64,000 nt of DNA from Leclercia adecarboxylata (GCF_006171285.1 NZ_CP040889.1:4588001-4652000); one strand, 5' to 3'; counted from the first letter of the stretch, positions 8,681-17,990 are shown. Notes: a model not told the origin generated them from the letters alone. Program-made: numbers and translations.

Positions 8681-9721
8681 CTATTCGTTATTGTTCGCGA
8701 CGCGTATCACGACTTTGCCAAAGTTTTTACCATTCAGCAAACCTATAAGTGCCTCCGGCGCATTTTCGAGGCCGTCGGTCACCTGCTCGCGGTAGTGGAT
8801 CTTGCCCTCTTTGACCCAACGCCCCATCTCCTGCTGAAACTCTTCGATGCGGTGGCCGTAATCCTGGTTGATGATAAAGCCCTGCATGCGGATGCGTTTT
8901 TTCAGGATGGTGCCCATCAGCAACCCAAGACGATCCGGCCCTGGCGGCAGATCGGTGGCGTTGTATCCGCTTACCAGCCCGCAGACCGGCACCCGCGCCT
9001 GGGTGTTCAGCAGCGGCAGTACCGCATCAAACACTTTACCGCCCACGTTCTCGTAATAGATATCGATGCCGTCCGGGCAGGCCTGCTTAAGCTGTTCGGC
9101 AAAATCGTCGGCATGGTGATCGAGACACTTATCAAAGCCCAGCACCTCGGTGGCGTGGCGGCACTTCTCCGCCCCACCGGCAACGCCTACCACCCGGCAG
9201 CCTTTCAGCTTGCCCACCTGGCCGACGGTGGAGCCCACCGGACCGGTCGCCGCGGCCACCACCAGCGTCTCGCCCGCTTTCGGTTGCCCGATATCCAGCA
9301 GACCCATATAGGCGGTGAAGCCCGGCATCCCCAGAATGCCTAGCGCCCATGAAGGGTGATCCGGGTTTTCGCCCAGTTTAACCAGGCCGCTGCCGTCAGA
9401 GAGTTCATACTCCTGCCAGCCGCTGTAGCCGAGCACCCATTCACCGGACTTATAATCAGGATGGTTCGACGCCTCAACGCGGCTGACGGTGCCGCCTACC
9501 ATCACGGCATCGATCTCCACCGGCGGTGAATAGGACGGCGCGTCGCTCATGCGGCCACGCATATAAGGGTCGAGAGAGAGCCACATCGTGCGCAGCAGAA
9601 GCTGGCCATCGGCGGGCTGGGGAATATCGGTGGTTTCTAAGCGAAAGTTGTCTGCGGTGGGTGCGCCCTGGGGACGAGAAGCCAGAACCCATTGACGATT
9701 CTGCGTTGAAGATTGACTCAT
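8681..9721 (-). CDS. curA: NADPH-dependent curcumin/enone reductase CurA (YncB)
   Basis: 346 residues, a medium-chain dehydrogenase/reductase of the zinc-free leukotriene B4 dehydrogenase type. The cofactor-binding stretch is visible as GETLVVAAATGPVGSTVGQ, followed by GCRVVGVAGGAEKCRHATEV, nearly identical to E. coli CurA. The enzyme reduces alpha,beta-unsaturated ketones using NADPH in the cytoplasm. The start MSQSSTQNRQWVLASRP has AAGGAG upstream. It sits 65 bp downstream of a co-oriented XRE-cupin regulator gene, so co-transcription is possible. Confidence 0.95.
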   Translation of the reverse strand: MSQSSTQNRQWVLASRPQGAPTADNFRLETTDIPQPADGQLLLRTMWLSLDPYMRGRMSDAPSYSPPVEIDAVMVGGTVSRVEASNHPDYKSGEWVLGYSGWQEYELSDGSGLVKLGENPDHPSWALGILGMPGFTAYMGLLDIGQPKAGETLVVAAATGPVGSTVGQVGKLKGCRVVGVAGGAEKCRHATEVLGFDKCLDHHADDFAEQLKQACPDGIDIYYENVGGKVFDAVLPLLNTQARVPVCGLVSGYNATDLPPGPDRLGLLMGTILKKRIRMQGFIINQDYGHRIEEFQQEMGRWVKEGKIHYREQVTDGLENAPEALIGLLNGKNFGKVVIRVANNNE

Positions 9722-9786
9722 ACCTCACTCCTTTTTATACAAACGTCCTTAGAGCCTAGCTTCATCTGCTTCTGTCTGCTTTGGCA

Positions 9787-10353
9787 TTATGAGCCAGACT
9801 GGTTAAGCCTGACGACCAGATAGACACACGGCGCATCGCTTTCGTTGATAAACCGGCAGTCGTTCGGCGGGCCCAGTTCCAGACAATCCCCGGCCCGCAT
9901 TTCATGGCGGGTATCCCCCTCCTGAAAGACCAGTTCCCCTGACTGGAGCCAGATAAGCTGGCGCGCCAGGGCGTAAGAGGACGCGGGCATCGGCACATCG
10001 CTGGCGGCGGGCAGTTCCACCTGCACCAGGTCGATTGGCAGATCGGTACGCGGGGAGACGTGCCTGCGCAGATAGTGCGTTTGCGGGTCACGCCAGACGG
10101 GCTGGCTTTCAAAGCGCAGCAGCTTGCCTTCCTGCATCTCGGCGCGGGCGATCAGCGTGGACATGCTGATGCCAAAGGCGCCAGAGAGACGGGCCAGCAG
10201 GGTCGCGGTGGGGCTGCTGTCGGCGCGTTCGATCTTGTGGATCATCGCCCGCGACACCCCCGCCCGCTCGGCAAGTTCGCTCAGGGACCATCCCCGCGAT
10301 TCGCGTTCAAGGCGAATGCGCGCGCTGATCCGTTGATTCATATTGTCTGACAT
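9787..10353 (-). CDS. XRE-family regulator with C-terminal cupin
   Basis: About 188 residues. An N-terminal Cro/CI helix-turn-helix (about 12-65, LAERAGVSRAMIHKIERADS) is joined to a cupin domain (about 100-185, with QLIWLQSGELVFQEGD and HEMRAGDCLEL). This architecture senses a small ligand in the cupin barrel. The ATG at 10353 was preferred because the one at 10362 has no properly spaced SD; the longer form adds three residues. It is divergent from mnaT-ydcZ and shares with them a repeated ACTATAGTGAA motif. E. coli has no regulator here, and this is not sutR, which lies at 44.6 kb. Confidence 0.88.
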   Translation of the reverse strand: MSDNMNQRISARIRLERESRGWSLSELAERAGVSRAMIHKIERADSSPTATLLARLSGAFGISMSTLIARAEMQEGKLLRFESQPVWRDPQTHYLRRHVSPRTDLPIDLVQVELPAASDVPMPASSYALARQLIWLQSGELVFQEGDTRHEMRAGDCLELGPPNDCRFINESDAPCVYLVVRLNQSGS

Positions 10354-10370
10354 ATTGTTCATCCCGTCAT

Positions 10371-10381
10371 ACTATAGTGAA
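10371..10381. promoter_or_regulatory. Operator candidate, copy 1 (ACTATAGTGAA)
   Basis: The exact 11-mer, with palindromic core ACTATAGT, lies just upstream of the XRE-cupin start and is repeated at 10481 before mnaT. It suits autorepression by that regulator. Confidence 0.55.
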
Positions 10382-10480
10382 AGTAATGGATTACAACGGG
10401 CTTTTTTCATAACTAAAAGATATGAGTTATGCCGTAGCCTTTCCAGTGTCTGTTTGTATAATATCGTGACAAATCGTACT

Positions 10481-10491
10481 ACTATAGTGAA
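10481..10491. promoter_or_regulatory. Operator candidate, copy 2 (ACTATAGTGAA)
   Basis: The second exact copy starts 110 bp from the first. It sits 19 bp downstream of a TATAAT at about 10457-10462 and 22 bp before the mnaT start, where a repressor would block transcription initiation. Confidence 0.55.
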
Positions 10492-10513
10492 CAACACAGA
10501 CTGAGGTTTCACC

Positions 10514-11032
10514 ATGCTTATTCGCCATGCTCTTAAAGAGGATTGCGCCGCTATCGGCGAGATCTATAACCACGCCGTGCTGCACACCGCCGCCATCTGG
10601 AATGATACAACCGTTGATACTGATAACCGCATCGCCTGGTTCGAGGCGCGTCAGCTGATGGGCTATCCGGTACTGGTCAGCGAGCACGACGGCGTGGTCA
10701 CGGGATATGCCTCCTTTGGCGACTGGCGCGCTTTTGACGGCTTCCGCCATACGGTTGAGCATTCGGTTTACGTCCATCCGGATCATCAGGGCAAGGGCAT
10801 CGGTCGGGCGTTGATGCAACAGCTGATTATCGAGGCGAAGCGCATCGGTAAACACGTGATGGTGGCAGGAATTGAAGCGCAGAACAGCGCCTCCATTCAT
10901 CTGCACGAGACGCTGGGCTTTGTCACCACCGGCCAGATGCCGCAGGTGGGCACCAAGTTTGGCCGCTGGCTGGATCTGACCTTTATGCAGCTGCAGCTCG
11001 ACGAGCGCAGCGAGCCGGATAACATCGGATGA
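10514..11032 (+). CDS. mnaT: L-amino acid N-acyltransferase MnaT (YncA)
   Basis: 172 residues, GNAT fold. The acetyl-CoA motif is VHPDHQGKGIGRALMQQLI (about residues 91-109), and the flanks (DCAAIGEIYNHAVLHTAAIW, GTKFGRWLDLTFMQLQLDER) match E. coli MnaT. The enzyme acetylates methionine sulfone/sulfoximine and related amino acids and so detoxifies phosphinothricin-like compounds. The stop overlaps the ydcZ start by four bases (ATGA), showing translational coupling, as in E. coli. Confidence 0.95.
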   Translation: MLIRHALKEDCAAIGEIYNHAVLHTAAIWNDTTVDTDNRIAWFEARQLMGYPVLVSEHDGVVTGYASFGDWRAFDGFRHTVEHSVYVHPDHQGKGIGRALMQQLIIEAKRIGKHVMVAGIEAQNSASIHLHETLGFVTTGQMPQVGTKFGRWLDLTFMQLQLDERSEPDNIG

Positions 11033-11478
11033 ACCAGTCCCTGACGCTGGTATTTCTGGTTGCGGCGGGCATTGGCCTGGTGGTGCAGAACACCTTAATG
11101 GTGCGCATCACCCAGACCTCCAGCACCATTCTTATCGCCATGCTGCTTAACTCGCTGGTGGGGATTGTGCTGTTTGTTTCGATCCTGCTGATTAAAAACG
11201 GCGTCGCCGGGTTCAGCGAACTGGTGCACCAGGTGCGCTGGTGGACATTGATTCCTGGCCTGCTGGGGTCGTTTTTTGTCTTCGCCAGCATCAGCGGGTA
11301 TCAGTACGTCGGCGCCGCGACAACCATCGCGGTGCTGGTCGCCAGCCAGCTGATTGGCGGTCTGGTGATGGACGTGATGCGCAGTCAGGGGGTGCCGCTG
11401 AAGGCGCTGGTCGGCCCGGCGTGCGGCGCGGTACTGTTGGTGATTGGCGCCTGGCTCGTCGCAAGACGCCAGTTCTGA
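11029..11478 (+). CDS. ydcZ: DMT-family inner-membrane protein YdcZ
   Basis: 149 residues with about five transmembrane helices, the half-size (EamB/DUF606) type of drug/metabolite transporter. The N-terminus (MNQSLTLVFLVAAGIGLVVQ) and most of the chain match E. coli YdcZ. Half-size members work as dimers or hetero-oligomers. Coupling to mnaT suggests export or uptake of an amino-acid-like compound, but no substrate is known. It ends one base from the convergent ydcY. Confidence 0.92.
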   Translation: MNQSLTLVFLVAAGIGLVVQNTLMVRITQTSSTILIAMLLNSLVGIVLFVSILLIKNGVAGFSELVHQVRWWTLIPGLLGSFFVFASISGYQYVGAATTIAVLVASQLIGGLVMDVMRSQGVPLKALVGPACGAVLLVIGAWLVARRQF

Positions 11479-11479
11479 A

Positions 11480-11713
11480 TTACAGGATCACCCCGCCTTT
11501 GGTCAGGCTGTCATGGCGGGCATCCTGATCTTCTTTATACTGCCTCCCGTGATGGGCAATGGCGTTGCGCAGGCGCTGCTGCTGGGCATAGCGATCTTCA
11601 CGGGTCAGTTCAGTGTCTTCGCTCAATGCGATCAGCAGTTCGTTCATATGCGTAATCACGCTTTCGGCGATCGCCGCGTCAACGCGGGCGATCACATCCT
11701 CTAAATGTGACAT
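11480..11713 (-). CDS. ydcY: Conserved small cytoplasmic protein YdcY
   Basis: 77 residues, acidic and helical, beginning MSHLEDVIARVDAAIAESVI, as in E. coli YdcY (DUF2526). The ATG at 11713 has AAGGAG five bases upstream; the GTG at 11719 would leave no spacing and was rejected. No biochemical role is known. In E. coli ortT follows on the patD side; here about 16 kb of accessory DNA separates them. Confidence 0.92.
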   Translation of the reverse strand: MSHLEDVIARVDAAIAESVITHMNELLIALSEDTELTREDRYAQQQRLRNAIAHHGRQYKEDQDARHDSLTKGGVIL

Positions 11714-11736
11714 TGTCACTCCTTGTACGGTTTTTT

Positions 11737-11759
11737 CCCTCTCCCCTATGGGGAGAGGG
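11737..11759. repeat. Short GC-rich hairpin repeat (boxC-like)
   Basis: CCCTCTCCCC and GGGGAGAGGG pair with a three-base loop. A related hairpin lies at 42166-42188. Such palindromes are common between enterobacterial genes. For the minus-strand gene upstream the following run is A, not T, so it is not a classical terminator. Confidence 0.6.
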
Positions 11760-11789
11760 TCAGGGTGAGGGGCTCAGGCCGCACCAGAC

Positions 11790-13388
11790 TTAATTAACTT
11801 TCGCCTTCGAGAAATCACTTCCCATCAGGCTCACGCTGTACCCGCTGATGTTGCTGCGGGTGGCGTAGAAGGTTTTGCCGTTGGCCAGCGCAATCCAGGG
11901 TGCCTGCTGGTAGAAAATCTCCTGCGCCTGGCCGTAGAGCTTCGCGCGGGCTGCCGGATCGCTGGTCAGCTTCGCTTTCTGCACCAGGTCATCATAGCCC
12001 TTGTCGCACCAGCGTGCAGCATTGGAGCCGGTTTTGATGCTGTCGCAGCCCAGCAGCACGTCGGCAAAGTTATCCGGGTCGCCGTTATCCGACATCCAGC
12101 CAAACAGCGCGCTGTCGTGCTCGCCTTTGCGCATACCCGAGAGATATTCGCCCCACTCATAGGAGACAATCTTCGCCTTGATACCCACCTTCGCCCAGTC
12201 GCTCTGGATCATCTCGGCAATACGGCGTGAATTCGGGTTATACGGACGCTGCACCGGCATCGACCAGAGCGTCACCTCCGCCCCCTGCTCCAGCCCGGCC
12301 TGCTTCAGCAGCGCTTTCGCTTTTTCCGGATCGTAACCGTAGTCCTGCAAATCTTTGTTAAAGCCCATCATGTTCGGCGGGATCGGCGATTTTGCCACCG
12401 TACCGGAGCCGAGGAATACCGCGTTGACGATCGCTTTTTTATCGGTGGCGTAGTTCAGGGCCTGACGCACCAGCACATTATCAAACGGCTTTTTCTCGGT
12501 ATTGAACGCCAGATAGCCGACGTTTAACGCATCAACGGTATGCAGGGTCAGGTCTTTGTTCTTCTTGATCACGTCAAACTGCACCGGCGATGGCGCAGGA
12601 ATGATCTGGCACTCGTTGGTTTGCAGCTTCGCCAGACGGGTTTCCACGTTCGGGGTGATAGAGAAGATCAGGTGTTTTGTCGGAACCGCGCCATCCCAGT
12701 AGTTCGGGTTAGCCAGATAGCGGATCTGCGAGTCGACCTTGTACTGCTGGAGCACGTATGGCCCGGTGCCAATCGGCCAGGTATCCACGTTCTCCGGGGT
12801 GCCTTTTTTCAGCATCGCGTCGGCGTATTCCGCAGAGAGGATCGAGGCGAAGTCCATCCCCCAGTCGGCGAGGAAGGCCGCATTCGGTTCGCTCAGGACA
12901 AACTGAACGTGGTTATCGTCGATCTTTTTCACTTCCTGGATCAGCTTATCCAGGCCGACGTCGTTAAAGTATTCGTAATTGCCCTGAGAGACGTTGTGGT
13001 ACGGGTGCTTAGGGTCTTTCTGACGCAGCACCGAGAAAATAACGTCGTCGGCATTAAAGTCGCGGGTCGGTTTGAAGAATTTATTACTGTTGAACTTCAC
13101 CCCTTTGCGCAGGGTAAAGGTATAGGTTTTGCCATCCGGGGAGATAGTCCAGGACTCCGCCAGCGACGGCACCGGGGTGTTTTTCACCGGATCGAAGTTG
13201 ATCAGGCGGTTATACAGCACCTGCGAGCTGGCGACAAAGGTCGGGCCGGAGCTGGCAATCTGCGGGTTAAACGACTCCGGCGAGGCTTCAGAGCAGTAAA
13301 TAATGGTGTCGGTATTGGCCGCCCATGCGGCGCCCGCTGGCAGCAGCGCGCTTAACGCCAGCGCGAGGAGAGTTTTCCCTGTAGACAT
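11790..13388 (-). CDS. Peptide ABC transporter substrate-binding protein (DppA-like), orphan
   Basis: 532 residues, family 5 extracellular binding protein. A Sec signal ends near AWA-ANT. The body follows DppA closely (IIYCSEASPESFNPQIASSG, ADDVIFSVLRQKDPKHPYHN, MPVQRPYNPNSRRIAEMIQS, SYEWGEYLSGM). No permease or ATPase genes adjoin it, so it probably feeds the Dpp or a related permease elsewhere. It is divergent from srfA and convergent towards ydcY. A second DppA-like orphan lies at 49.1 kb, and the two differ clearly in sequence. Ligand could be a peptide, haem or another small molecule. Confidence 0.88.
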   Translation of the reverse strand: MSTGKTLLALALSALLPAGAAWAANTDTIIYCSEASPESFNPQIASSGPTFVASSQVLYNRLINFDPVKNTPVPSLAESWTISPDGKTYTFTLRKGVKFNSNKFFKPTRDFNADDVIFSVLRQKDPKHPYHNVSQGNYEYFNDVGLDKLIQEVKKIDDNHVQFVLSEPNAAFLADWGMDFASILSAEYADAMLKKGTPENVDTWPIGTGPYVLQQYKVDSQIRYLANPNYWDGAVPTKHLIFSITPNVETRLAKLQTNECQIIPAPSPVQFDVIKKNKDLTLHTVDALNVGYLAFNTEKKPFDNVLVRQALNYATDKKAIVNAVFLGSGTVAKSPIPPNMMGFNKDLQDYGYDPEKAKALLKQAGLEQGAEVTLWSMPVQRPYNPNSRRIAEMIQSDWAKVGIKAKIVSYEWGEYLSGMRKGEHDSALFGWMSDNGDPDNFADVLLGCDSIKTGSNAARWCDKGYDDLVQKAKLTSDPAARAKLYGQAQEIFYQQAPWIALANGKTFYATRSNISGYSVSLMGSDFSKAKVN

Positions 13389-13669
13389 GGTTATTACCTG
13401 TTTGGTTTTATTATAAAGAACTGTAATAACAGCACAGCCCTATTCCTGTGGCAAATAACGAAACACTATCAGGTTATTCTAAAGCAGTTATTTCCGCTGA
13501 TTTTCCCGCCAATGGCCGGACGGTGATTTGCCTTAAGGTACATTCAACGTCAAGCACTTTCCGCCCTCTCAATGCAGCAAGAAATCGCCCCTTTTGCCGT
13601 CTCTTCTGCCGTTTGCTTGCCGGCAGATTTCGTAAAGTAGACGCGTGAAAAAGTCTATGGGACCAAATC

Positions 13670-15004
13670 GTGGCAAAAACCCTTTTACGCAGCGGCAATC
13701 TGGATGATTTTCAGGCCGTTGGCGGCGGCGGACAGGCCGTTTTTGAATCAGCATTGCAAATCCGTGAGGCGCTGCGTCTGCGCAAACAGCAGGCGATCGT
13801 CGATTGTCTGGCTATCCCGCAGGTCAACGATGAAGGCGACCGGGTGGACTGGTACTCCCCGGTAGACGGCGCGGTTATCAGCTGGAAAGCCGCCGACGAA
13901 GATGCGCGCTTCCGTGCGCTGCGCCTGCTGGAAAGCACCCTGTCGAGCGTGGAGTCCCTGAGCAAAAAGTCGCTTCAGTCGCCGAAAACCGCCCAGCAGC
14001 TGTTTGGTTCCCTGCTGTCAAAAGCCTTTCAGTTCCCGGGTGAAAACTTCCTTTTCCTCGTCGACGGTAAGCCGGTGATCACCTTCTGGGGGTTTGTGAA
14101 CCTCAATGAAAACGCGCGCGAGGATATTCTCGACTGCCTGCGCGCCTCCCTGCTGCCGGTCCCGATGCCTGCCGCCGAGCCTGAGCCTGAACCAGAGCCG
14201 GAAGCCGCCCCGGCCATCGTCTTTGAAAAGGCCGATGAACCGCTGGTTGCCGCCCCTGCAACGGTAAACATCACCGCGAACGATCTGTACGAAGCGCAGC
14301 CTGCGCCGGTGATGACCGCCAGCGAGCCGGAGCCAGAGCCAGCTCCGACGGTCGTGGCGACGAAAAAGCGCCGCGTTCCGCTGTGGTCCCTGCCGGTTGC
14401 CGCCGTGGTGGTTGCCGCCGTTGCCACCCCGCTGCTGTGGCCGAAACAGGCCCCGACCGCCGAGCCGGTAAAAGCCGCCGTCGCCGCCGCTCCGGTGGCG
14501 ATTGAGCCCAAAGCGGTTGAACCTTTGCCGCTGAAGCTGCCGTTGCATCAGGCTGAAGTGGCGGAAGTAAAAGCCCCTGAACCTGCCCCTGCGGAGCCGG
14601 TCGTGATTGCCGCGATCCCGAAAGACGCCCTGGTGATGGAAGCCGGTCAGGTGAAATCCGGCTCGACGCGTTTTCTCAACGGAAGCTGGCGGGTGATGCT
14701 GGACGTTACCGATCCGATCACCGGCAAGCCGCCGTCAATGCGCTATCAAATTCAGAACAACAAAGGATCGGCCCGCGTCGTTCATGGCGATAACGTGGTC
14801 TGCCGCGTGGAGGTCTTCTCCGGGCTGCACAGCAACGGCGAGCTGCTGATTAAAACCCGGGGCAACGCCCGCTGCGCTGACGGCTCGCGCTACCCGATGC
14901 CGGAAATTACCTGTAAGGCCGGCACCAGTGACGTGGCGGAATGCAGCGCGCGCTACGACGCGAAGACCGTGGTTCCATTGACATTCAGGAAGACAGGTGC
15001 GTGA
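13670..15004 (+). CDS. srfA: SrfA family protein
   Basis: 444 residues. A globular N-terminal domain (about 1-155) is followed by a Pro/Glu/Ala-rich linker with EPEPEPE repeats, one transmembrane helix after KKRRVPLWSLPVAAVVVAAV (about 230-260), a second Pro/Ala-rich spacer and a C-terminal domain (about 315-444) that probably lies outside the inner membrane. The TonB-like proline spacer suggests it spans the periplasm. The start is GTG at 13670 (MAKTLLRSGNLDDFQ) with GGGA upstream. It is the first gene of srfABC. Salmonella srfABC was found as an SsrB-regulated virulence locus and later tied to the flagellar regulon. The molecular role is unknown. Confidence 0.9.
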   Translation: MAKTLLRSGNLDDFQAVGGGGQAVFESALQIREALRLRKQQAIVDCLAIPQVNDEGDRVDWYSPVDGAVISWKAADEDARFRALRLLESTLSSVESLSKKSLQSPKTAQQLFGSLLSKAFQFPGENFLFLVDGKPVITFWGFVNLNENAREDILDCLRASLLPVPMPAAEPEPEPEPEAAPAIVFEKADEPLVAAPATVNITANDLYEAQPAPVMTASEPEPEPAPTVVATKKRRVPLWSLPVAAVVVAAVATPLLWPKQAPTAEPVKAAVAAAPVAIEPKAVEPLPLKLPLHQAEVAEVKAPEPAPAEPVVIAAIPKDALVMEAGQVKSGSTRFLNGSWRVMLDVTDPITGKPPSMRYQIQNNKGSARVVHGDNVVCRVEVFSGLHSNGELLIKTRGNARCADGSRYPMPEITCKAGTSDVAECSARYDAKTVVPLTFRKTGA

Positions 15005-15008
15005 TCCT

Positions 15009-17990
15009 ATGCTGGTAAACCTTTGCGACTACAAACAGAGCGTGACGCTGATTGCCAACAGCGGCGTACAGTTTCTTGATTTCGGCCTGACCCCGCAGGA
15101 CTCCGCCCAGAGCGGACGTTTTGTGCGTAAAACCGCCAACGGCCCCCTGCTGCGCCTGGATTACGATCTGGTCAACGGCCGCTACACTCTGCCCGCCACC
15201 CACGGCGGACAGCCGGAAGTGGTAAAACCGGAAAGTACCATTCCGCTGCAGCAGTCGCTGGCGGTGCTGGACGGCGTCTGGCTGCCGGTGCCGTTCCTGC
15301 GCTTCAACCCGCCGCGCACCTTCGTCGAAGGCCCGGATAACTGGGCGCGCGTGCAGGTCCGCAAGCTGGAGACCCCGGATAACGCCGGAAACAGCCACCG
15401 CGTCACCCTGGCGCTGGACAGCCAGATTGCCGCCCACGCCACCAGCCCCCTGTCGCCGGTGGAGAACGACATTCTCAACGGCACCCGCTTCGCGCTGGCC
15501 TGGCGCGACGATGAAGTGGCGAACTTCCTCGACCAGACCTGGATTGACGGCTGGCTGCGCGAGGCCTTCACCCAGTACGCGACCGGCGTGGAGAACCGCG
15601 CTGAACGCGATCTTCAGCTGGCGATGCGCAACTTTGAGTACCAGGCGCACTGGCTGAACGTTCTGGCGATGCTGGGCGAGCAGCTCACTGTCCCGGAAGT
15701 GAAATTTGTCACCCACACGCTGAGCACCCCGGCGATCCCGGTGGATCTGATTCTGGATGTCGGCAACACCCACACCTGCGGGGTAATCATCGAAGACCAC
15801 GGTGACGCCAACGACGGCCTGCGCCAGACCGCCGAGCTGCAGGTGCGCTCGTTAAGCGAGCCGCAGTTCCTGAATGAGCCGCTGTTTACCAGCCGCCTGG
15901 AGTTCTCCGAAGCCCGTTTCGGCAAGCAGCACTTCTCGGTAGAGAGCGGGCGCGAAGACGCCTTTGTCTGGCCCTCCATCGTGCGCGTGGGCGACGAGGC
16001 GCGCAAGCTCGCCACCCAGCGTCTGGGCACCGAAGGCAACAGCGGCATCTCCAGCCCGCGCCGTTATCTGTGGGATGAAACCCCGGTGGTGCAGGACTGG
16101 CGCTTCAGCCAGATGAATGCCAAAACCCAGCGCGAACCGCTGGCGACCGCCTTCCCGCTGATGAACCTGATGAACGACGACGGCCAGCCGCTGTTCACCC
16201 TGCCGCAGGATGAGCGTCTGCCGGTGTTTTCCCCGCAGTACAGCCGCAGCACCCTGATGACCCACATGCTCTGCGAGCTGCTGGCGCAGGCGCTGGGCCA
16301 GATCAACAGCGTTGCCACCCGTCTGCGTCTGGGCTTCCCGGCCTCACCGCGTCAGCTGCGCACCCTGATCCTCACCCTGCCGTCGGCGATGCCGAAGCAG
16401 GAGCGGGAGATCTTCCGCCGCCGCATGTTCGAAGCTATCGCCATCGTCTGGAAAGCGATGGGCTGGCACCCGCAGGATGACGACTTCTCCAGCCGTAAGC
16501 AGCAGGAAAAAAGCGTGGTGCCGGTGCCGGAGATCCAGATGGAGTGGGACGAGGCCAGCTGCGGCCAGCTGGTGTGGCTCTACAACGAGGCCATCTCCCA
16601 CTACAACGGCCAGACGGAAGCGTTTTTCGCCGCCCTTGCCCGCCCGGATCGAGAGCCGGAGCCAGGTTGTCAGCCGGGGCGCGCCCTGCGCGTGGCCTCG
16701 ATTGATATCGGCGGCGGTACCACTGATATGGCGATCACCCATTACCAGCTCGACGACGGTTCCGGCAGCAACGTCAAGATCACCCCGCAGCTGCTGTTCC
16801 GCGAAGGCTTTAAAGTGGCGGGCGACGACACGCTGCTGGACGTCATTCAGCGCTACATCCTGCCAGCCCTGCAGACGCAGTTGCAGAAATCCGGCATTGC
16901 CGATGCCTCCCTGCTGATGGCCTCGCTGTTTGGCGACTCCGGGCGCATCGACACCCAGGCAGTGCTGCGCCAGCAGACGGCGTTGCAGCTGTTTATGCCC
17001 ATTGGCCATGCGATCCTCGCCGCCTGGGAAGCCAGCGACGTCGACGATCCGCTGGACGGGCTGCACGCTACCTTTGGCGATCTGCTGACCCGCAAGCCAA
17101 CGCGCAACGTGATGAACTACCTGCAACAGGCTATCGAACACGCCCTGCCTGCGGGCTCCGCGCCTTTTGACCTGTTTGCCGTGCCGCTGCACGTCAACTT
17201 CCGCGAGATGCAGGACGCGATGCTGGCCGGACACTTCACCCTGGCCGCGCCGCTGCACGCGGTGGCCGAGGCGATCTCCCACTACGCCTGCGATATTCTG
17301 CTGATCACCGGGCGTCCGGGCTGTCTGCCGGGCGTTCAGGCGCTGATCCGCCATCTGCAGCCGGTTCCGGTCAGCCGTATAGTGTGGCTGGACAAGTACC
17401 GGGTGCATGAGTGGTATCCGTTCAGCCAGCAGGGGCGCATCGGCAACCCGAAATCCACCGCGGCGGTCGGGGCGATGCTCTGTAGCCTGGCCCTGGATCT
17501 GCGCCTGCCTCGCTTTAACTTTAAGGCGGCGGATATCGGCGCCTACTCCACGGTGCGTTACCTGGGCGTGCTGGATAACACGGTGAATACCCTGCGCGAC
17601 GAGAACGTCTGGTATCAGGACATCGACCTCGACAAGCCGGGGGCGAAGCTGGATACGCGCTTGCACTTCCCGCTGCGCGGCAACGTCACCCTCGGCTTCC
17701 GTCAGCTGGCGAACGCCCGCTGGCCCGCCACCCCGCTCTACACCCTGAGCATTAACTCGGCCGAGCTGGCAAAATCCATCGCCGGGGACGGGGTGCTGAA
17801 CGTGCGCCTGAAGCTCTGCGGCGGCACTAAACAGGAAGGCCCGGAAGCCTTTGAGCTGAGCGACGCCTGGCTGCAAGACGGCACGCCGGTGGCGGCGGAT
17901 GCCCTGACCTTTAAACTGAATACTCTGGCGGATCGCCGACACAGCGGTAGCCATTACTGGATCGACAGCGGGAGCGTATACCTGAAATGA
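15009..17990 (+). CDS. srfB: SrfB, large actin/Hsp70-fold ATPase-like protein
   Basis: 993 residues. Two ASKHA-type nucleotide-binding motifs are visible: phosphate-1 LDVGNTHTCGVI (about 249-260) and phosphate-2 ASIDIGGGTTDMAI (about 562-575). Together they suggest an ATP-binding actin-like core within a much larger chain. The ATG at 15009 lies four bases past the srfA stop with AGGTG nine bases upstream; a GTG at 14997 with AGGA six bases away is an alternative that adds four residues. Translation is coupled to srfA and, through an ATGA overlap, to srfC. Homologues are called virulence factor SrfB; no activity is established in this organism. Confidence 0.9.
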   Translation: MLVNLCDYKQSVTLIANSGVQFLDFGLTPQDSAQSGRFVRKTANGPLLRLDYDLVNGRYTLPATHGGQPEVVKPESTIPLQQSLAVLDGVWLPVPFLRFNPPRTFVEGPDNWARVQVRKLETPDNAGNSHRVTLALDSQIAAHATSPLSPVENDILNGTRFALAWRDDEVANFLDQTWIDGWLREAFTQYATGVENRAERDLQLAMRNFEYQAHWLNVLAMLGEQLTVPEVKFVTHTLSTPAIPVDLILDVGNTHTCGVIIEDHGDANDGLRQTAELQVRSLSEPQFLNEPLFTSRLEFSEARFGKQHFSVESGREDAFVWPSIVRVGDEARKLATQRLGTEGNSGISSPRRYLWDETPVVQDWRFSQMNAKTQREPLATAFPLMNLMNDDGQPLFTLPQDERLPVFSPQYSRSTLMTHMLCELLAQALGQINSVATRLRLGFPASPRQLRTLILTLPSAMPKQEREIFRRRMFEAIAIVWKAMGWHPQDDDFSSRKQQEKSVVPVPEIQMEWDEASCGQLVWLYNEAISHYNGQTEAFFAALARPDREPEPGCQPGRALRVASIDIGGGTTDMAITHYQLDDGSGSNVKITPQLLFREGFKVAGDDTLLDVIQRYILPALQTQLQKSGIADASLLMASLFGDSGRIDTQAVLRQQTALQLFMPIGHAILAAWEASDVDDPLDGLHATFGDLLTRKPTRNVMNYLQQAIEHALPAGSAPFDLFAVPLHVNFREMQDAMLAGHFTLAAPLHAVAEAISHYACDILLITGRPGCLPGVQALIRHLQPVPVSRIVWLDKYRVHEWYPFSQQGRIGNPKSTAAVGAMLCSLALDLRLPRFNFKAADIGAYSTVRYLGVLDNTVNTLRDENVWYQDIDLDKPGAKLDTRLHFPLRGNVTLGFRQLANARWPATPLYTLSINSAELAKSIAGDGVLNVRLKLCGGTKQEGPEAFELSDAWLQDGTPVAADALTFKLNTLADRRHSGSHYWIDSGSVYLK

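Noticed and set aside
11737..11759. Terminator for the minus-strand binding-protein gene
   Set aside because: On that strand the hairpin is followed by A, not T, so it was listed as a repeat only.
13389..13669. Sigma-28 promoter for srfA
   Set aside because: A TAAA followed by GCTGATTT exists near 13482, but the spacing is three bases short and the -10 is poor. Flagellar control, if any, would have to act another way.
16344..17954. 536-codon open frame on the minus strand opposite srfB
   Set aside because: srfB is a recognised family with motifs and coupled starts. The antisense frame is a by-product of GC-rich codon usage.
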